Positions 24,953-33,538 of a DNA stretch of 46,744 nt are shown one piece after another. Origin of the DNA: Bryobacterales bacterium (GTDB lineage Bacteria; Acidobacteriota; Terriglobia; Bryobacterales; Bryobacteraceae); assembly GCA_003167255.1 (NCBI GenBank), contig PMTR01000027.1:1-46744 (forward strand), in the 5' to 3' direction. The stretch's first letter is position 1, and every line of letters begins with the position of its first letter. The notes below the pieces were generated by a model. That model searched no databases and had not been told where the DNA came from. It worked only from the letters and a program-made list of their open reading frames with translations. Made by a program: the position numbers and the translations under genes.

Positions 24953-26914
24953 ATGAGGCAACGGCCGGTACTCCATGTTTTTCTCATCAAGCCCTCCAAA
25001 TACGACGATGATGGCTTTGTCATTCGGCACTGGCGAGGTGTTTTACCCAGCAACACTCTGGCTTGCCTGAACGGTCTCACCGAAGACGTTCGGCGCCGGG
25101 GCCTTCTTGGTGAAGTGGAACTCAGAGTACATCTGATAGATGAGGCGGTGGACAAACTCCCGCTCGGCAGGATTGCCAGCCTAAACCGAACATCTGGAAG
25201 CCGGGTCGTGGTGTGCTTGGTGGGGGTCCAGACAAATCAGTTCTGCCGAGCAGCAGATATCGCATTGCGCCTTCGACAAGAACACATCACCGTTATTATT
25301 GGTGGTTTCCACGTAAGCGGTATGTTGGCGTTGTTTCAGACCATACCGCCAGAGGTCCAGCAACTGGTAGACGCGGGCGTCAGTGTCGTGGCTGGGGAAG
25401 TCGAGCACCGCTGGGCGGAGATACTCCGCGACGCTTATGAAGGGAACCTGAAATCGATATATCGGTTCATGAACGAACTTCCCGATCTCTCAGACGTACC
25501 AGTTCCCCTCATGACCACGGATTACCTACGTAAGTTCGTCTCCTCTAACTTTGGCACAATCGATTGCGGTCGAGGCTGTCCGTTCAGCTGTTCCTTCTGC
25601 ACTATCATTAACGTCCAGGGGCGCAAGGGCCGGCACCGATCTCCCGAGTCAATTGCGGCCGCCATTCGTCACAACTACCTGAAGCATGGTATCAGCTTCT
25701 ACTTCTTTACAGACGATGATTTTGCCCGTAATTCGGCATGGGAGCAGATATTCGAAGAACTGATCAGCATGCGAGAGCGAGATGGAATGCGGATCAGGTT
25801 CATGATGCAAGTGGACGCCCCTTCGTCTAAGATTCCTGGCTTTGTCGAGAAAGCGGCTCGCGCAGGTTGTAGAACCGTCTTCATTGGCATCGAAAGCCTA
25901 AACCCCAGGAACCTCAAAGAGACCGGTAAGGCTCAGAACCGGATAGAGGAATACAGGAGCCTCATCGACGTCTGGCACAGCGCGGGAGTTAGCACACACG
26001 CAAGTTATATCATTGGGTTTCCGCACGACACCGAGGAAAGCGTGAGGGATGACTTGACGAGGTTAATGGCTGAGGTTCGGCCCCAGCGGGCGTCGTTCTT
26101 TATGTTGATGCCCCTCCCCGGATCGCAGGACCACAAGAGCATGGTGGAAGCCGGTGTTTGCATGGCCTCGGACTACAACTCCTTCGACTCCTCTCACGAG
26201 ACACTCTCCCATGCACACCTGAAGGATGGGGCATGGACCCGCACCTACCAAGAGGCTTGGAACCGCTTTTACAGTTTCGAGAACATGAAGGCCATATTGT
26301 CTCAAGCCCGCCCAGACAACTACTGGGACATCTTCAGGTACTTCTACTGGTACAAGAACTCCATCCGTAACGAGGCCATGCACCCGATGCTCACCGGTTT
26401 CTTCCGGATTAAGGATCGGGTAACCCGACGGTCGGGATTCCCCCTCGAGGGGCGTTTCACGCATATACGCCGCCGCATCCCCGAGATCTACAGATATGTG
26501 CGCGATGCCATCGGTCTGACGCTCGAAATGGAGGAACTGTGGCTCCAGACTCGAAGACGCAACGAAACCGAGCGTCGACTGCTGGAGGAGTTTGGCAAGA
26601 TGCGGGCCGAACTTGGCCATGGCCTGAGGATCTCAGAACTGCGAGCGGCTTACGCTAGGGCCAAACTGCACATACCGTCGATCGAAATTCCCTCCCGCCT
26701 CAGCTTGTTTAAGGACAAGGTGTCGATCCTTCGCGTGAACCCGTTCCTCCACACGCGTCACGACCTGACAGCATTTTGGCGCGGCGTACGCGGCCACTTG
26801 TCCCAGAGACGGATCACAACTCTCCTAAGAGTCGACCGCTTGGTGCTAAATGGGTTCCGAGAGATCCGTCTTGCTGTCGGGTTCCTCGTTGCCCTAACCA
26901 CTGCGCGGGGTTAG
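24953..26914 (+). CDS. B12-binding-type radical SAM protein
   Basis: 653 residues with a strong ribosome site (AGGAGG, 24940-24945). Residues ~1-190 have the layout of a cobalamin-binding Rossmann domain (VVVCLVGVQTNQFC ... ITVIIGGFHVSG ... AGVSVVAGEVEHRWAEIL), although no DxHxxG motif is seen. The radical SAM core has CPFSCSFC (Cys209, 213, 216). FTDDDFARN, IGIESLNP and MPLPGSQDHKSM follow as in B12-radical SAM enzymes of lipid, hopanoid or natural-product modification. The last ~200 residues are helical and basic. Substrate unknown: next to a desaturase, a lipid is one guess; near the peptide system, a second peptide modification is another. It faces the patatin gene. Confidence 0.8.
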   Translation: MRQRPVLHVFLIKPSKYDDDGFVIRHWRGVLPSNTLACLNGLTEDVRRRGLLGEVELRVHLIDEAVDKLPLGRIASLNRTSGSRVVVCLVGVQTNQFCRAADIALRLRQEHITVIIGGFHVSGMLALFQTIPPEVQQLVDAGVSVVAGEVEHRWAEILRDAYEGNLKSIYRFMNELPDLSDVPVPLMTTDYLRKFVSSNFGTIDCGRGCPFSCSFCTIINVQGRKGRHRSPESIAAAIRHNYLKHGISFYFFTDDDFARNSAWEQIFEELISMRERDGMRIRFMMQVDAPSSKIPGFVEKAARAGCRTVFIGIESLNPRNLKETGKAQNRIEEYRSLIDVWHSAGVSTHASYIIGFPHDTEESVRDDLTRLMAEVRPQRASFFMLMPLPGSQDHKSMVEAGVCMASDYNSFDSSHETLSHAHLKDGAWTRTYQEAWNRFYSFENMKAILSQARPDNYWDIFRYFYWYKNSIRNEAMHPMLTGFFRIKDRVTRRSGFPLEGRFTHIRRRIPEIYRYVRDAIGLTLEMEELWLQTRRRNETERRLLEEFGKMRAELGHGLRISELRAAYARAKLHIPSIEIPSRLSLFKDKVSILRVNPFLHTRHDLTAFWRGVRGHLSQRRITTLLRVDRLVLNGFREIRLAVGFLVALTTARG

Positions 26915-27008
26915 GCACAATCCCCTCGCTCCATCATCCGAACGCGCGCGTGACTTGCGGTTTAGACAGCCGCAACGAACCAACGAATGCAACCCCGTAT
27001 CATAGCAG

Positions 27009-28013
27009 CTACGCAGTCACCTGCACTTCGGTGCTGCGGACACGCCCGTCAAATATAGCCAATATCTTCTCCGTCCCCGAATCAGCAAACCGCTTGATCT
27101 CGCCAGCGTCCCTTGTGAACAAGGGCATCTCATAGTCCGGACAAACCAGACTAACATTGGCTCCGACAAAACACTCACCGGAGTGCATGGACCTCAATCT
27201 TCTATTGTGGTCTTCATTCTTGTCGAAAAACGCGGTTCGAAACTCCGTTGAAAACGATCGGAGGAACAACTTAAAAAACATCTTCTGGAAAAACGAGAAT
27301 GGGTCTTTGAAGTTCGCGAATGGCCGATTCATGATGATCAGAAGATCAGTTGGTTTGAACGTCGTCATGACCTCAGGGACCGCCAATGACAAAGAGACGT
27401 CACCGTCGACGAATCCCCCTTGCTCCACATAAGTCACCTTGTTATAAAAGGCGGGCAAGGACATTGATCCTTTTAGAGTTGCCACCATGTCGGTCATTAA
27501 CTTGGCATTGATGAGTTCCCCCTTTCCATGAATGTTGGTCGACCCGACATAAAACTCGGATCGCGACCGCCTGACAGCCTCCACATCGAGCTTCTTCGCC
27601 GAATCCCGGATCATATGTTCGATGAAGTCCAAATCTGCAATCCTCCATATTCGCGCTGGACTCAAAAACTTCGGACTTATCATCTCCTTAAGGTAAATTG
27701 ACATGCCCACAGCGGTTTGACCGCTCAAGAAATAGGCTACGTTGGCAGCACCGGCGGACACGCCAACCGCCACATCGAAAACGTCCTTGAATCCCAGTTG
27801 ACTCAGTCCAACTAGTACCCCCCCCCCAAACGCACCCCTAAGACCCCCACCACAAGAAAGAACGACCAGCCTTGAGTCAGAGTGCCCGGCATCGCCCGTC
27901 GCGATAAGTCGTAACTTCTCACGCATGCGGTTAACCAACACGCTCTCCCGCGTCATAAGTACTTCCATGCTATTGCTCCCGTTCGGCCCGTAGCTATCTA
28001 ACCGCGTCCCCAT
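27009..28013 (-). CDS. Patatin-like phospholipase
   Basis: 334 residues from the ATG at 28013, which follows the kinase stop by one base (TAGTATG) with GGAG 6 bases upstream. In-frame starts at 28028 and 28046 would overlap the kinase. Patatin signatures are complete: oxyanion loop CGGGLRG (54-60), nucleophile elbow GVSAG (Ser86 in this numbering), SMSLPAFY and the catalytic Asp203 in FVDGD. Patatins hydrolyse acyl esters of phospholipids; in bacteria they act as secreted toxins, housekeeping lipases or membrane-attacking effectors of immune systems. No signal peptide is visible. The codons for Phe-Gly-Gly-Gly-Val include a run of ten G. Transcribed with the kinase. Confidence 0.85.
   Translation of the reverse strand: MGTRLDSYGPNGSNSMEVLMTRESVLVNRMREKLRLIATGDAGHSDSRLVVLSCGGGLRGAFGGGVLVGLSQLGFKDVFDVAVGVSAGAANVAYFLSGQTAVGMSIYLKEMISPKFLSPARIWRIADLDFIEHMIRDSAKKLDVEAVRRSRSEFYVGSTNIHGKGELINAKLMTDMVATLKGSMSLPAFYNKVTYVEQGGFVDGDVSLSLAVPEVMTTFKPTDLLIIMNRPFANFKDPFSFFQKMFFKLFLRSFSTEFRTAFFDKNEDHNRRLRSMHSGECFVGANVSLVCPDYEMPLFTRDAGEIKRFADSGTEKILAIFDGRVRSTEVQVTA
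27818..27827 (-). repeat. Ten-base G homopolymer inside the patatin gene
   Basis: Ten consecutive C on the + strand (G on the coding strand) span three Gly codons and the first base of a Val codon, about 60 bases before the catalytic serine codon. One slipped base would frameshift the enzyme before its nucleophile. Confidence 0.8.
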
Positions 28014-28014
28014 A

Positions 28015-30033
28015 CTACGCTCCGACATGCGCAACCGCAACTTCACCGGCCCTCCGCTTTACTCCATCTGATTTCATCACCGCTTTGTCCAGCCTCCTGA
28101 CGCTAAACACGATTCGCGCGAACGCCGTCCGGAGTTGCGGCGGTTTTTGCCAGCAGTGAATACGGTAGATCACCCCGAGATTCACGAACACTCCCGCGAA
28201 AACCGCGTATAGCCACTCGTCCTTCGCAAGGCCCTTGGCGATGCAAATTCCCACAACAAGTAGACTGACGGAGTAGATAAAAATACCCTTGTACCAGCGG
28301 CCGAACTCGGACAAAGCGTCATCAATATACGGCGACGACGGCACTTTTAGTCTCTCAAACTTCTCGGCCACTTCGCCCCGCGCTAGTTGGAAAAACTTGT
28401 ACGTCGTACGATTGACTGCAAAAACCACAAAAAGCCCGAAGCTGGCACAAAAGGCCCAGGCTTTGGGATCAAAGAGCAGACCATAGATCAACGGGAAGAA
28501 TCCAAGAATGGGCAAGCTGCGCATTGCGCGTTCTGCGACCCTCGCCTTCTGTCGGAGATCCGTTTTTTCAAGATACGATAGGGTGATGAGCCCAAAGATC
28601 TCGCTATAGTACCGCGAAAAGATCAAGGCAAATGTCAGTGCCATGAGTCGCCCAGGTGTGAATCCGTTGATGATGCCGAATGCGCCGTCCCAGAACGGAA
28701 GGGGCGGGCCTGCGACGCACCAATGGCAGAATCGTGTATTGACGAACTTCCAGCCGGTCAAAACAATAAGAAACATGACTATAAAATGGAGAATTTGTGC
28801 CGCGAAACGCCACTTTAGGACCCAGAGGAGCGGAGGTTTATCACAATCTTGGATGCAGTCTCGGTAGTTATCATGCGCCTCTGTGACAGGCCTCCAAGTG
28901 AAGTTGCTATTGAATATCTCAAAAAGGATATTGATGAACGACGTCTCGACCAGTTTGGTCTTCTTGTGGATCTTAACCGCATGAGAGACCGACTTTGAAA
29001 GTTGGGGAAACGGATCGCTGGTGGCGTTCTCTATCTGGAGCAGGCGGTGATTGGGGTTGTTGGCTATCATGTCCTCAGCATCGGCGGCGATATGCGGGAA
29101 GGCGACCCAAACCTCATCCAGCGGGCCGGCGGCTTCGGGGCCAGACAGCGGCGCATGGGCCAACATTTCCAGGAGAATCATGCCGAGAGAATATACATCA
29201 GAAAGGGAGTCGCCGTCTGCGCCTTCTCGGAGTTCCGGCGGCACAAAGGCGCTGGCCCGCGCGACGTTGTCGCCATTCCCGAGGTGGGTTAGCAACAGGG
29301 AGTTGGCGCCAAAGTCGATCAGATTGACAGTCTTCGATCGACCAGGCTTACCGTCGACAATGATGTTGTCCGGGGACAGGTCCAGGTGGTGTATCGGCGG
29401 TTTGTGCTTAGAACACGCTATCAAGGCATCGCAAAGACTATCAACGATATCGTCTATTTCAGAAAGGAACAATGGCAACTTCTCGGGGCTGGCACGCAGT
29501 GGCCGGAGATCCTCGATCATATACTGAGTCAAGGTTTTTCCTTCGAGAAACGCCATGAAGATCCATTTTGCGTGAGACTTGATGACTTCCGGACAATGCG
29601 ATCCGAGGTCCCCAAAGTTGTCATAGTAGGCGGCGGTTGCATCCGAGATGCTCGTCACATCCCAGAACCACGGCTTGATGATCTTCAGCGCATGACGCCC
29701 TGATCGTAGAATAATGGATGTCGTACCAGGGCTGTGGTACTGGAGGTTAGTGATCTTCGCGAGGACATCTTGATGCACGGCGCATTCAGCAAACAAGGTC
29801 TGTTGAACTGGGGGTTTGAGATAGTGGTTTGGGGACGGCAGGTCTGGAAGTTGCTTCCGTATCAAAGGTTCGGCGGTTGCGCAAAGCAGAAACAGCCCCG
29901 CGATTCCTTTGGTGCCAGCCGGAATCTGATTCGAATCCCAAAGATCCGCGGCGTGTTGGACATCCGAAACCTTCGGGCCAGTCGGATCAGTCAGCGCCTT
30001 GCGAATGCTTGCGGCATCATCTAGTGCGATCAT
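28015..30033 (-). CDS. Ser/Thr protein kinase with multi-spanning membrane C-terminus
   Basis: 672 residues; GAGGAG lies 4 bases before the ATG. Residues ~95-300 form a protein-kinase fold: HALKII (Lys117), HLDLSPDN (His216, Asp218, Asn223), IDFGAN (Asp240), FVPPEL in place of APE, and DVYSLGMILLEM (Asp279). The catalytic loop has Ser220 where most kinases have Lys, as in some atypical or small-molecule kinases. The last ~250 residues hold about five or six membrane helices (near 425-445, 460-490, 520-565, 595-615, 622-640). No extracytoplasmic sensor such as PASTA is present. It is the first gene of a two-gene operon with the patatin, which may be its target or partner. Confidence 0.8.
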   Translation of the reverse strand: MIALDDAASIRKALTDPTGPKVSDVQHAADLWDSNQIPAGTKGIAGLFLLCATAEPLIRKQLPDLPSPNHYLKPPVQQTLFAECAVHQDVLAKITNLQYHSPGTTSIILRSGRHALKIIKPWFWDVTSISDATAAYYDNFGDLGSHCPEVIKSHAKWIFMAFLEGKTLTQYMIEDLRPLRASPEKLPLFLSEIDDIVDSLCDALIACSKHKPPIHHLDLSPDNIIVDGKPGRSKTVNLIDFGANSLLLTHLGNGDNVARASAFVPPELREGADGDSLSDVYSLGMILLEMLAHAPLSGPEAAGPLDEVWVAFPHIAADAEDMIANNPNHRLLQIENATSDPFPQLSKSVSHAVKIHKKTKLVETSFINILFEIFNSNFTWRPVTEAHDNYRDCIQDCDKPPLLWVLKWRFAAQILHFIVMFLIVLTGWKFVNTRFCHWCVAGPPLPFWDGAFGIINGFTPGRLMALTFALIFSRYYSEIFGLITLSYLEKTDLRQKARVAERAMRSLPILGFFPLIYGLLFDPKAWAFCASFGLFVVFAVNRTTYKFFQLARGEVAEKFERLKVPSSPYIDDALSEFGRWYKGIFIYSVSLLVVGICIAKGLAKDEWLYAVFAGVFVNLGVIYRIHCWQKPPQLRTAFARIVFSVRRLDKAVMKSDGVKRRAGEVAVAHVGA

Positions 30034-30062
30034 AGCGCTCCTCAGCTTCTATGGGACGTTAG

Positions 30063-30767
30063 TCAGTGCGAGTGAGCCAGTGCAGCGATTTGGCCACGAA
30101 GTTGGTTTGTTACAGTTCTCGGATCGAGGCCCTCGGTCGACGTGGGCTCGCCAAGGTAGACGTCGACCGTGCCACCAATTATCAGGGTGGACTTTCCCGG
30201 GAGTGCCGCGCGAACACCTTCGATGCGCACTGGGATCAACGGGCGTCCCGAGGCGATCGCGAGAAAAGCCGGATCATCTCGGAACTTGGTGGCTTCGTCA
30301 GTCGAGCGATGGGCTTCAGGAAAAACGATAAGGGACCGCGGGTCGTTCGGAAGGGACTCCGCCGCCTCTTCAAGAGTGCGGCGTTCTTCGGCTTCGTTCG
30401 CCCGCCTGATTGCAATTTGGCCGGTTCTGTAGAGGAAAAGTTCAAGAACCGGAATGAACCTGTATTTAACTAGGAAGCAAAGGTCGAGGGGAATGGCGGC
30501 AATCAGAATTGGTGCGTCCAAAAGGCTGACGTGATTGGCAGCGAAAATGTAGGGACCGCCTGTGGGAAGTGCGTCAAATCCATTGAGGCGAACTCGGACG
30601 CGACAAATCCACAGAATCCATCGGGCCCACAGCTTGAACAGCCTTCGCTGCATCTGAATGCCGTCCTCAGTCGCGGTAAGCAGCGCCCCAGACACCAAGA
30701 AGGCAGTGGCCAGGAGGCACAGCGGGATACTGTAGATGAGCGAGCGGAACTGTCGTAGGGCCGTCAT
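30063..30767 (-). CDS. PlsC-type 1-acyl-glycerol-3-phosphate acyltransferase
   Basis: 234 residues from ATG 30767 (an ATG at 30791 is also possible). The acyltransferase motif I NHVSLLD (His79, Asp84) is intact. Motif III reads FPEAHRS instead of the usual FPEGTRS, changing Gly-Thr to Ala-His. An N-terminal hydrophobic helix (~8-32) anchors it to the membrane. It would acylate lysophosphatidate or a related acceptor. It lies upstream of the kinase gene on the same strand with a ~30-base gap, so it may be co-transcribed with the kinase and patatin, pairing an acylating and a deacylating enzyme. The changed motif may mean a different acceptor or weaker activity. Confidence 0.8.
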   Translation of the reverse strand: MTALRQFRSLIYSIPLCLLATAFLVSGALLTATEDGIQMQRRLFKLWARWILWICRVRVRLNGFDALPTGGPYIFAANHVSLLDAPILIAAIPLDLCFLVKYRFIPVLELFLYRTGQIAIRRANEAEERRTLEEAAESLPNDPRSLIVFPEAHRSTDEATKFRDDPAFLAIASGRPLIPVRIEGVRAALPGKSTLIIGGTVDVYLGEPTSTEGLDPRTVTNQLRGQIAALAHSH

Positions 30768-30999
30768 GACAACTACGGACGATTCTAGCAAAGCGCTCTG
30801 TTTTGTGCGCAGTGCGGTGCCGGGGATGCAGGAGACGGCGTTGGCGTGTGTCGGAGTCTACCGCGCGCTTGGCGTTCTGCACCGGAGGGAAGGAGAACCT
30901 GGAACGGTGGTCGTGGACGGTCTCCACCAGCGGAGCGGCACGATGCTGCCATTGCATGATGGCATGACGCTTGGCCGGCCAGGCTTGCGAACTCAACGG

Positions 31000-31542
31000 T
31001 TACGAGTGTTGGGTGAGGCGCTGGAAGGTTAACCACGCGTAGTGGATGCCGCTCCAAACTGTCCCTACTCCCGCCAACCAGATTGCGGGCAGCACCAGCC
31101 AGGTGATTGGGGAGTTCGGCCATGCTTTGGCGGCGAGGACAACTCCGGCGGTAGAAATTTGCACAATCGTGCACAACTTGCCCCACCGTGACGGAGGGAA
31201 GTCGCGTATGTTTTTCCAGAGCCTTGCCGATATGGCGACGACCACAATAATCGCATCACGTGCGAGGACTAGCGACACAAGCCACCAGGGCACAACCCCC
31301 CGCAATCCAAGAGCAACGTAGCCCAATACGACGAGCGGCTTGTCCGCAATCGGATCAAGGTACGCTCCCAGCTTTGAACGCCAATCGAAGCGCCGCGCAA
31401 GCCAGCCGTCCAGGCCATCTGTCGCACCCGCAACAGCGCCCAACAGAAAAGCCGCTTGGTACTCCGACCGCATGATAAGGAGCACGACAAACGGCGTCAG
31501 GATGATCCGAAGGATCGACAGTATATTGGGTAGATGTCGCAA
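31000..31542 (-). CDS. pgsA: CDP-alcohol phosphatidyltransferase, PgsA type
   Basis: 180 residues, all membrane-embedded. The CDP-alcohol signature D-x2-D-G-x2-A-R-x8-G-x3-D-x3-D is complete (Asp42, Asp45, Gly46, Ala49, Arg50, Gly59, Asp63, Asp67). Together with the N-terminus LPNILSILRIILTP, this is typical of phosphatidylglycerophosphate synthase, which makes PGP from CDP-diacylglycerol and glycerol-3-phosphate. Length matches PgsA (about 180). A second enzyme of the family with another alcohol acceptor cannot be excluded. It lies between two PlsC-type genes, on the same strand as the upstream half of the lipid cluster. The ~230 bases to the next gene downstream show no gene. Confidence 0.8.
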   Translation of the reverse strand: MRHLPNILSILRIILTPFVVLLIMRSEYQAAFLLGAVAGATDGLDGWLARRFDWRSKLGAYLDPIADKPLVVLGYVALGLRGVVPWWLVSLVLARDAIIVVVAISARLWKNIRDFPPSRWGKLCTIVQISTAGVVLAAKAWPNSPITWLVLPAIWLAGVGTVWSGIHYAWLTFQRLTQHS

Positions 31543-31777
31543 ATGTCATATTAGCAACGCACATGGCCCCCCGCCTAGACCCTAGAGGGGGATGGTCGAG
31601 GAAGTCGTGGAATGGAAGTGGTGGAAGGAGGAGCGGAGAGCGGATCGTTGTAGGAGCGCAGCGTGCTCGGCGGTGTTATTCTGTAGAGTTCGCCTGGATT
31701 CCCTACTTCGATGGTCTTTAGGTCTTGATCCGAGCTCTGTGCGAAGACGCGGTGATTCCATTAGCCGAATAGTTCAG

Positions 31778-32518
31778 ATGACCCGCTTGCTTCGATCCGC
31801 TTGGATTTGGGCTGCGACTGCAGCTCTCGTTGTGCTTTGGGCCCCGCTGCTGGGCGCGATAAGGCTACTCGACGTCGAGCCCCGCCGACTGCGAACCGGG
31901 CGCTGGTTCCGCAGGCTTGGGCGTGTCATTGCGAAGGTCAATCCCTGGCGAATCCACATTTCCGGCTTCGAGAATCTGAACGCGAACCAGGTTTACGTCA
32001 TCGTAAGCAATCATCAGTCCATGGCTGACATCCCGGTGATTGCCCATTTGAAGCTGGATACAAAATGGCTCGCCAAGGCGGAGTTGTTCCGGTTGCCTTT
32101 GGTGGGCTGGATGCTCCGCATGGCGGGAGACGTGCCAATCGAGCGATCCGACCGGCGCAAGGGCGCGAAGGCGATGTTGCAGTGTGCGCGATATCTGCGC
32201 CAGCGATGTTCGGTCGTTTTTTTTCCAGAAGGAACCCGGTCGCCCGATGGGAAGGTTCTGCCCTTCAACGAGGGCCCATTCCAGTTGGCTATTCGTGAGC
32301 AAGTCCCAATATTACCGCTTGTGGTGGAAGGTTCCGGAGCGGCCCTGCCGCGAAATTCGTGGATCTTCGGAAGTACCCAGGATATCCATCTACGGATACT
32401 AGAGGCCGTTTCCGTTGACGGTTGGAACATAAAACAAGTTCCGGCACTGCGAGACGCAGTTCGCCAGAGAATCGTGGACGAGTTGGCACGGCTGCGCGGA
32501 ACTGATCGAGGATCTTGA
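31778..32518 (+). CDS. plsC: 1-acyl-sn-glycerol-3-phosphate acyltransferase (PlsC)
   Basis: 246 residues from ATG 31778; the frame is open further upstream, but that extension is Trp/Arg-rich and unlike PlsC. An N-terminal membrane helix (~8-30) is followed by NHQSMAD (78-84), the catalytic motif I, then VPIERSDRR (119-127), FFPEGTRSPDG (148-158) and a late PILPLVVEGSG, all canonical. It makes phosphatidate from lysophosphatidate at the inner membrane. It is divergent from pgsA with ~235 bases between, likely holding both promoters. It is the orthodox copy compared with the variant PlsC at 30063-30767. Confidence 0.9.
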   Translation: MTRLLRSAWIWAATAALVVLWAPLLGAIRLLDVEPRRLRTGRWFRRLGRVIAKVNPWRIHISGFENLNANQVYVIVSNHQSMADIPVIAHLKLDTKWLAKAELFRLPLVGWMLRMAGDVPIERSDRRKGAKAMLQCARYLRQRCSVVFFPEGTRSPDGKVLPFNEGPFQLAIREQVPILPLVVEGSGAALPRNSWIFGSTQDIHLRILEAVSVDGWNIKQVPALRDAVRQRIVDELARLRGTDRGS

Positions 32519-32956
32519 CCCTTTTGTGCTCTGCCTCCGAGAATAGCTTGGACCCAGCAGCGATGAGGCCTGCTTTTGCCGGCTGGTTTTCTTGCCGGAC
32601 GGTGTGGCGGACCGTGGCTGGATCGTTCGCAGCCTATCAACACGAGGTCACCATTCAGAAGCTTTGCATTGAGTTTCCGGCGGTTGTCTCTTTCGCCCAA
32701 GATCAGACATTCAGCCGAAACTCTCTTGGTCGCTCCGTGTTGGCTTGACCGGCTTCGCATAGGCATTGTGGACTAGGACCGGATGCTCTTCGTGGGTCCG
32801 TACCAATCCTGACTGGTCACGCTCTTTTGACGCTAAAGTGCCCGTCAACTTCCCCTCTCTCGTCGCCACCTATTCGCCCTGTGTTTTCAATACTTTGCGC
32901 CCGGAGAGGTCGTTTTATACCGGGCTTTTTGGGGAGCCAACTCCAGTGGAGGAATC
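32519..32956. other. 438-bp intergenic stretch between plsC and mazF
   Basis: The two flanking genes converge here. I see no convincing coding region on either strand. The only clear structure is a terminator-like hairpin at 32899-32930. Confidence 0.5.
32899..32930 (+). terminator. Terminator-like hairpin
   Basis: GCCCGG (32899-32904) pairs with CCGGGC (32920-32925) and is followed by TTTTT. The 15-base loop is long, so strength is uncertain. It would end + strand transcription from plsC before the oppositely oriented mazEF. Confidence 0.45.
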
Positions 32957-33274
32957 TCATTCCGCGAATACCTCGTGCAGCGTCCTCAACGTGGCGGTGA
33001 GCGTCTTTGCCGAGACTACTCCCAGTTTCTTCGCCAGCCGGGTCTTGTCCACGGCTCGAACCTGATCGAGCAGGATCAAACCCCTCCGGCCACCATGAAT
33101 GACGCCGATCCGAAACGGTGCCTCGCGACCCGCCGTAGTCATGGGTGCGACAAGTACTGTGCGCAGATGATCGTGCATTTCGGCCGGGGACACTACCACA
33201 CACGGGCGCGTCTTCCTGATTTCACTCCCGACACTAGGATCAAGATTCACGAGCCAAATCTCTCCACGCGTCAC
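32957..33274 (-). CDS. mazF: MazF/PemK family endoribonuclease toxin
   Basis: 105 residues beginning MTRGEIWLVNLDPSVGSEIRK, the characteristic MazF N-terminus, followed by TRPCVVVSP, VAPMTTAGREAPFRI and LILLDQVRAVDKTRL. MazF toxins cleave mRNA at short sequences and are held inactive by MazE. Its start overlaps the mazE stop by 4 bases (ATGA), the usual coupled order antitoxin then toxin. Length is normal. It may stabilise the accessory region that ends here. Confidence 0.9.
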   Translation of the reverse strand: MTRGEIWLVNLDPSVGSEIRKTRPCVVVSPAEMHDHLRTVLVAPMTTAGREAPFRIGVIHGGRRGLILLDQVRAVDKTRLAKKLGVVSAKTLTATLRTLHEVFAE

Positions 33275-33534
33275 CAGACCAACTCCGAATCCTCCGCATT
33301 ACCAAATTCACCCATCACGAGTTCGTCGTCACCAGCCTCGGCGATTCTCCTGGCGGCCTCGGCCCAACCGGTGCGCGCCGGACTCGCGGGCCTGCGCAAC
33401 ACAAGTGCACCATCCTCGATCGTCATTTCCGCCCCCTCCTTGCTGTCCAGACCCAGTTGCGCAAGTACCGGTTTGGGGATGACAATTCCCTGGGAGTTGC
33501 CTATCCGTCGAATGCCTACGTGTACAGCCCGCAT
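33271..33534 (-). CDS. mazE: MazE-type antitoxin (AbrB/SpoVT fold)
   Basis: 87 residues from ATG 33534. The N-terminal half (IRRIGNSQGIVIPKPVLAQLGL ... IEDGALVLRRP) is the swapped-hairpin DNA-binding domain of MazE/AbrB proteins. The acidic C-terminus (AEAGDDELVMGEFGNAEDSELVW) is the expected disordered toxin-binding arm. The frame is open upstream to 33630, but that extension is unlike the family. A palindrome directly upstream is a likely autoregulatory site. Confidence 0.9.
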   Translation of the reverse strand: MRAVHVGIRRIGNSQGIVIPKPVLAQLGLDSKEGAEMTIEDGALVLRRPASPARTGWAEAARRIAEAGDDELVMGEFGNAEDSELVW

Positions 33535-33538
33535 TGTG

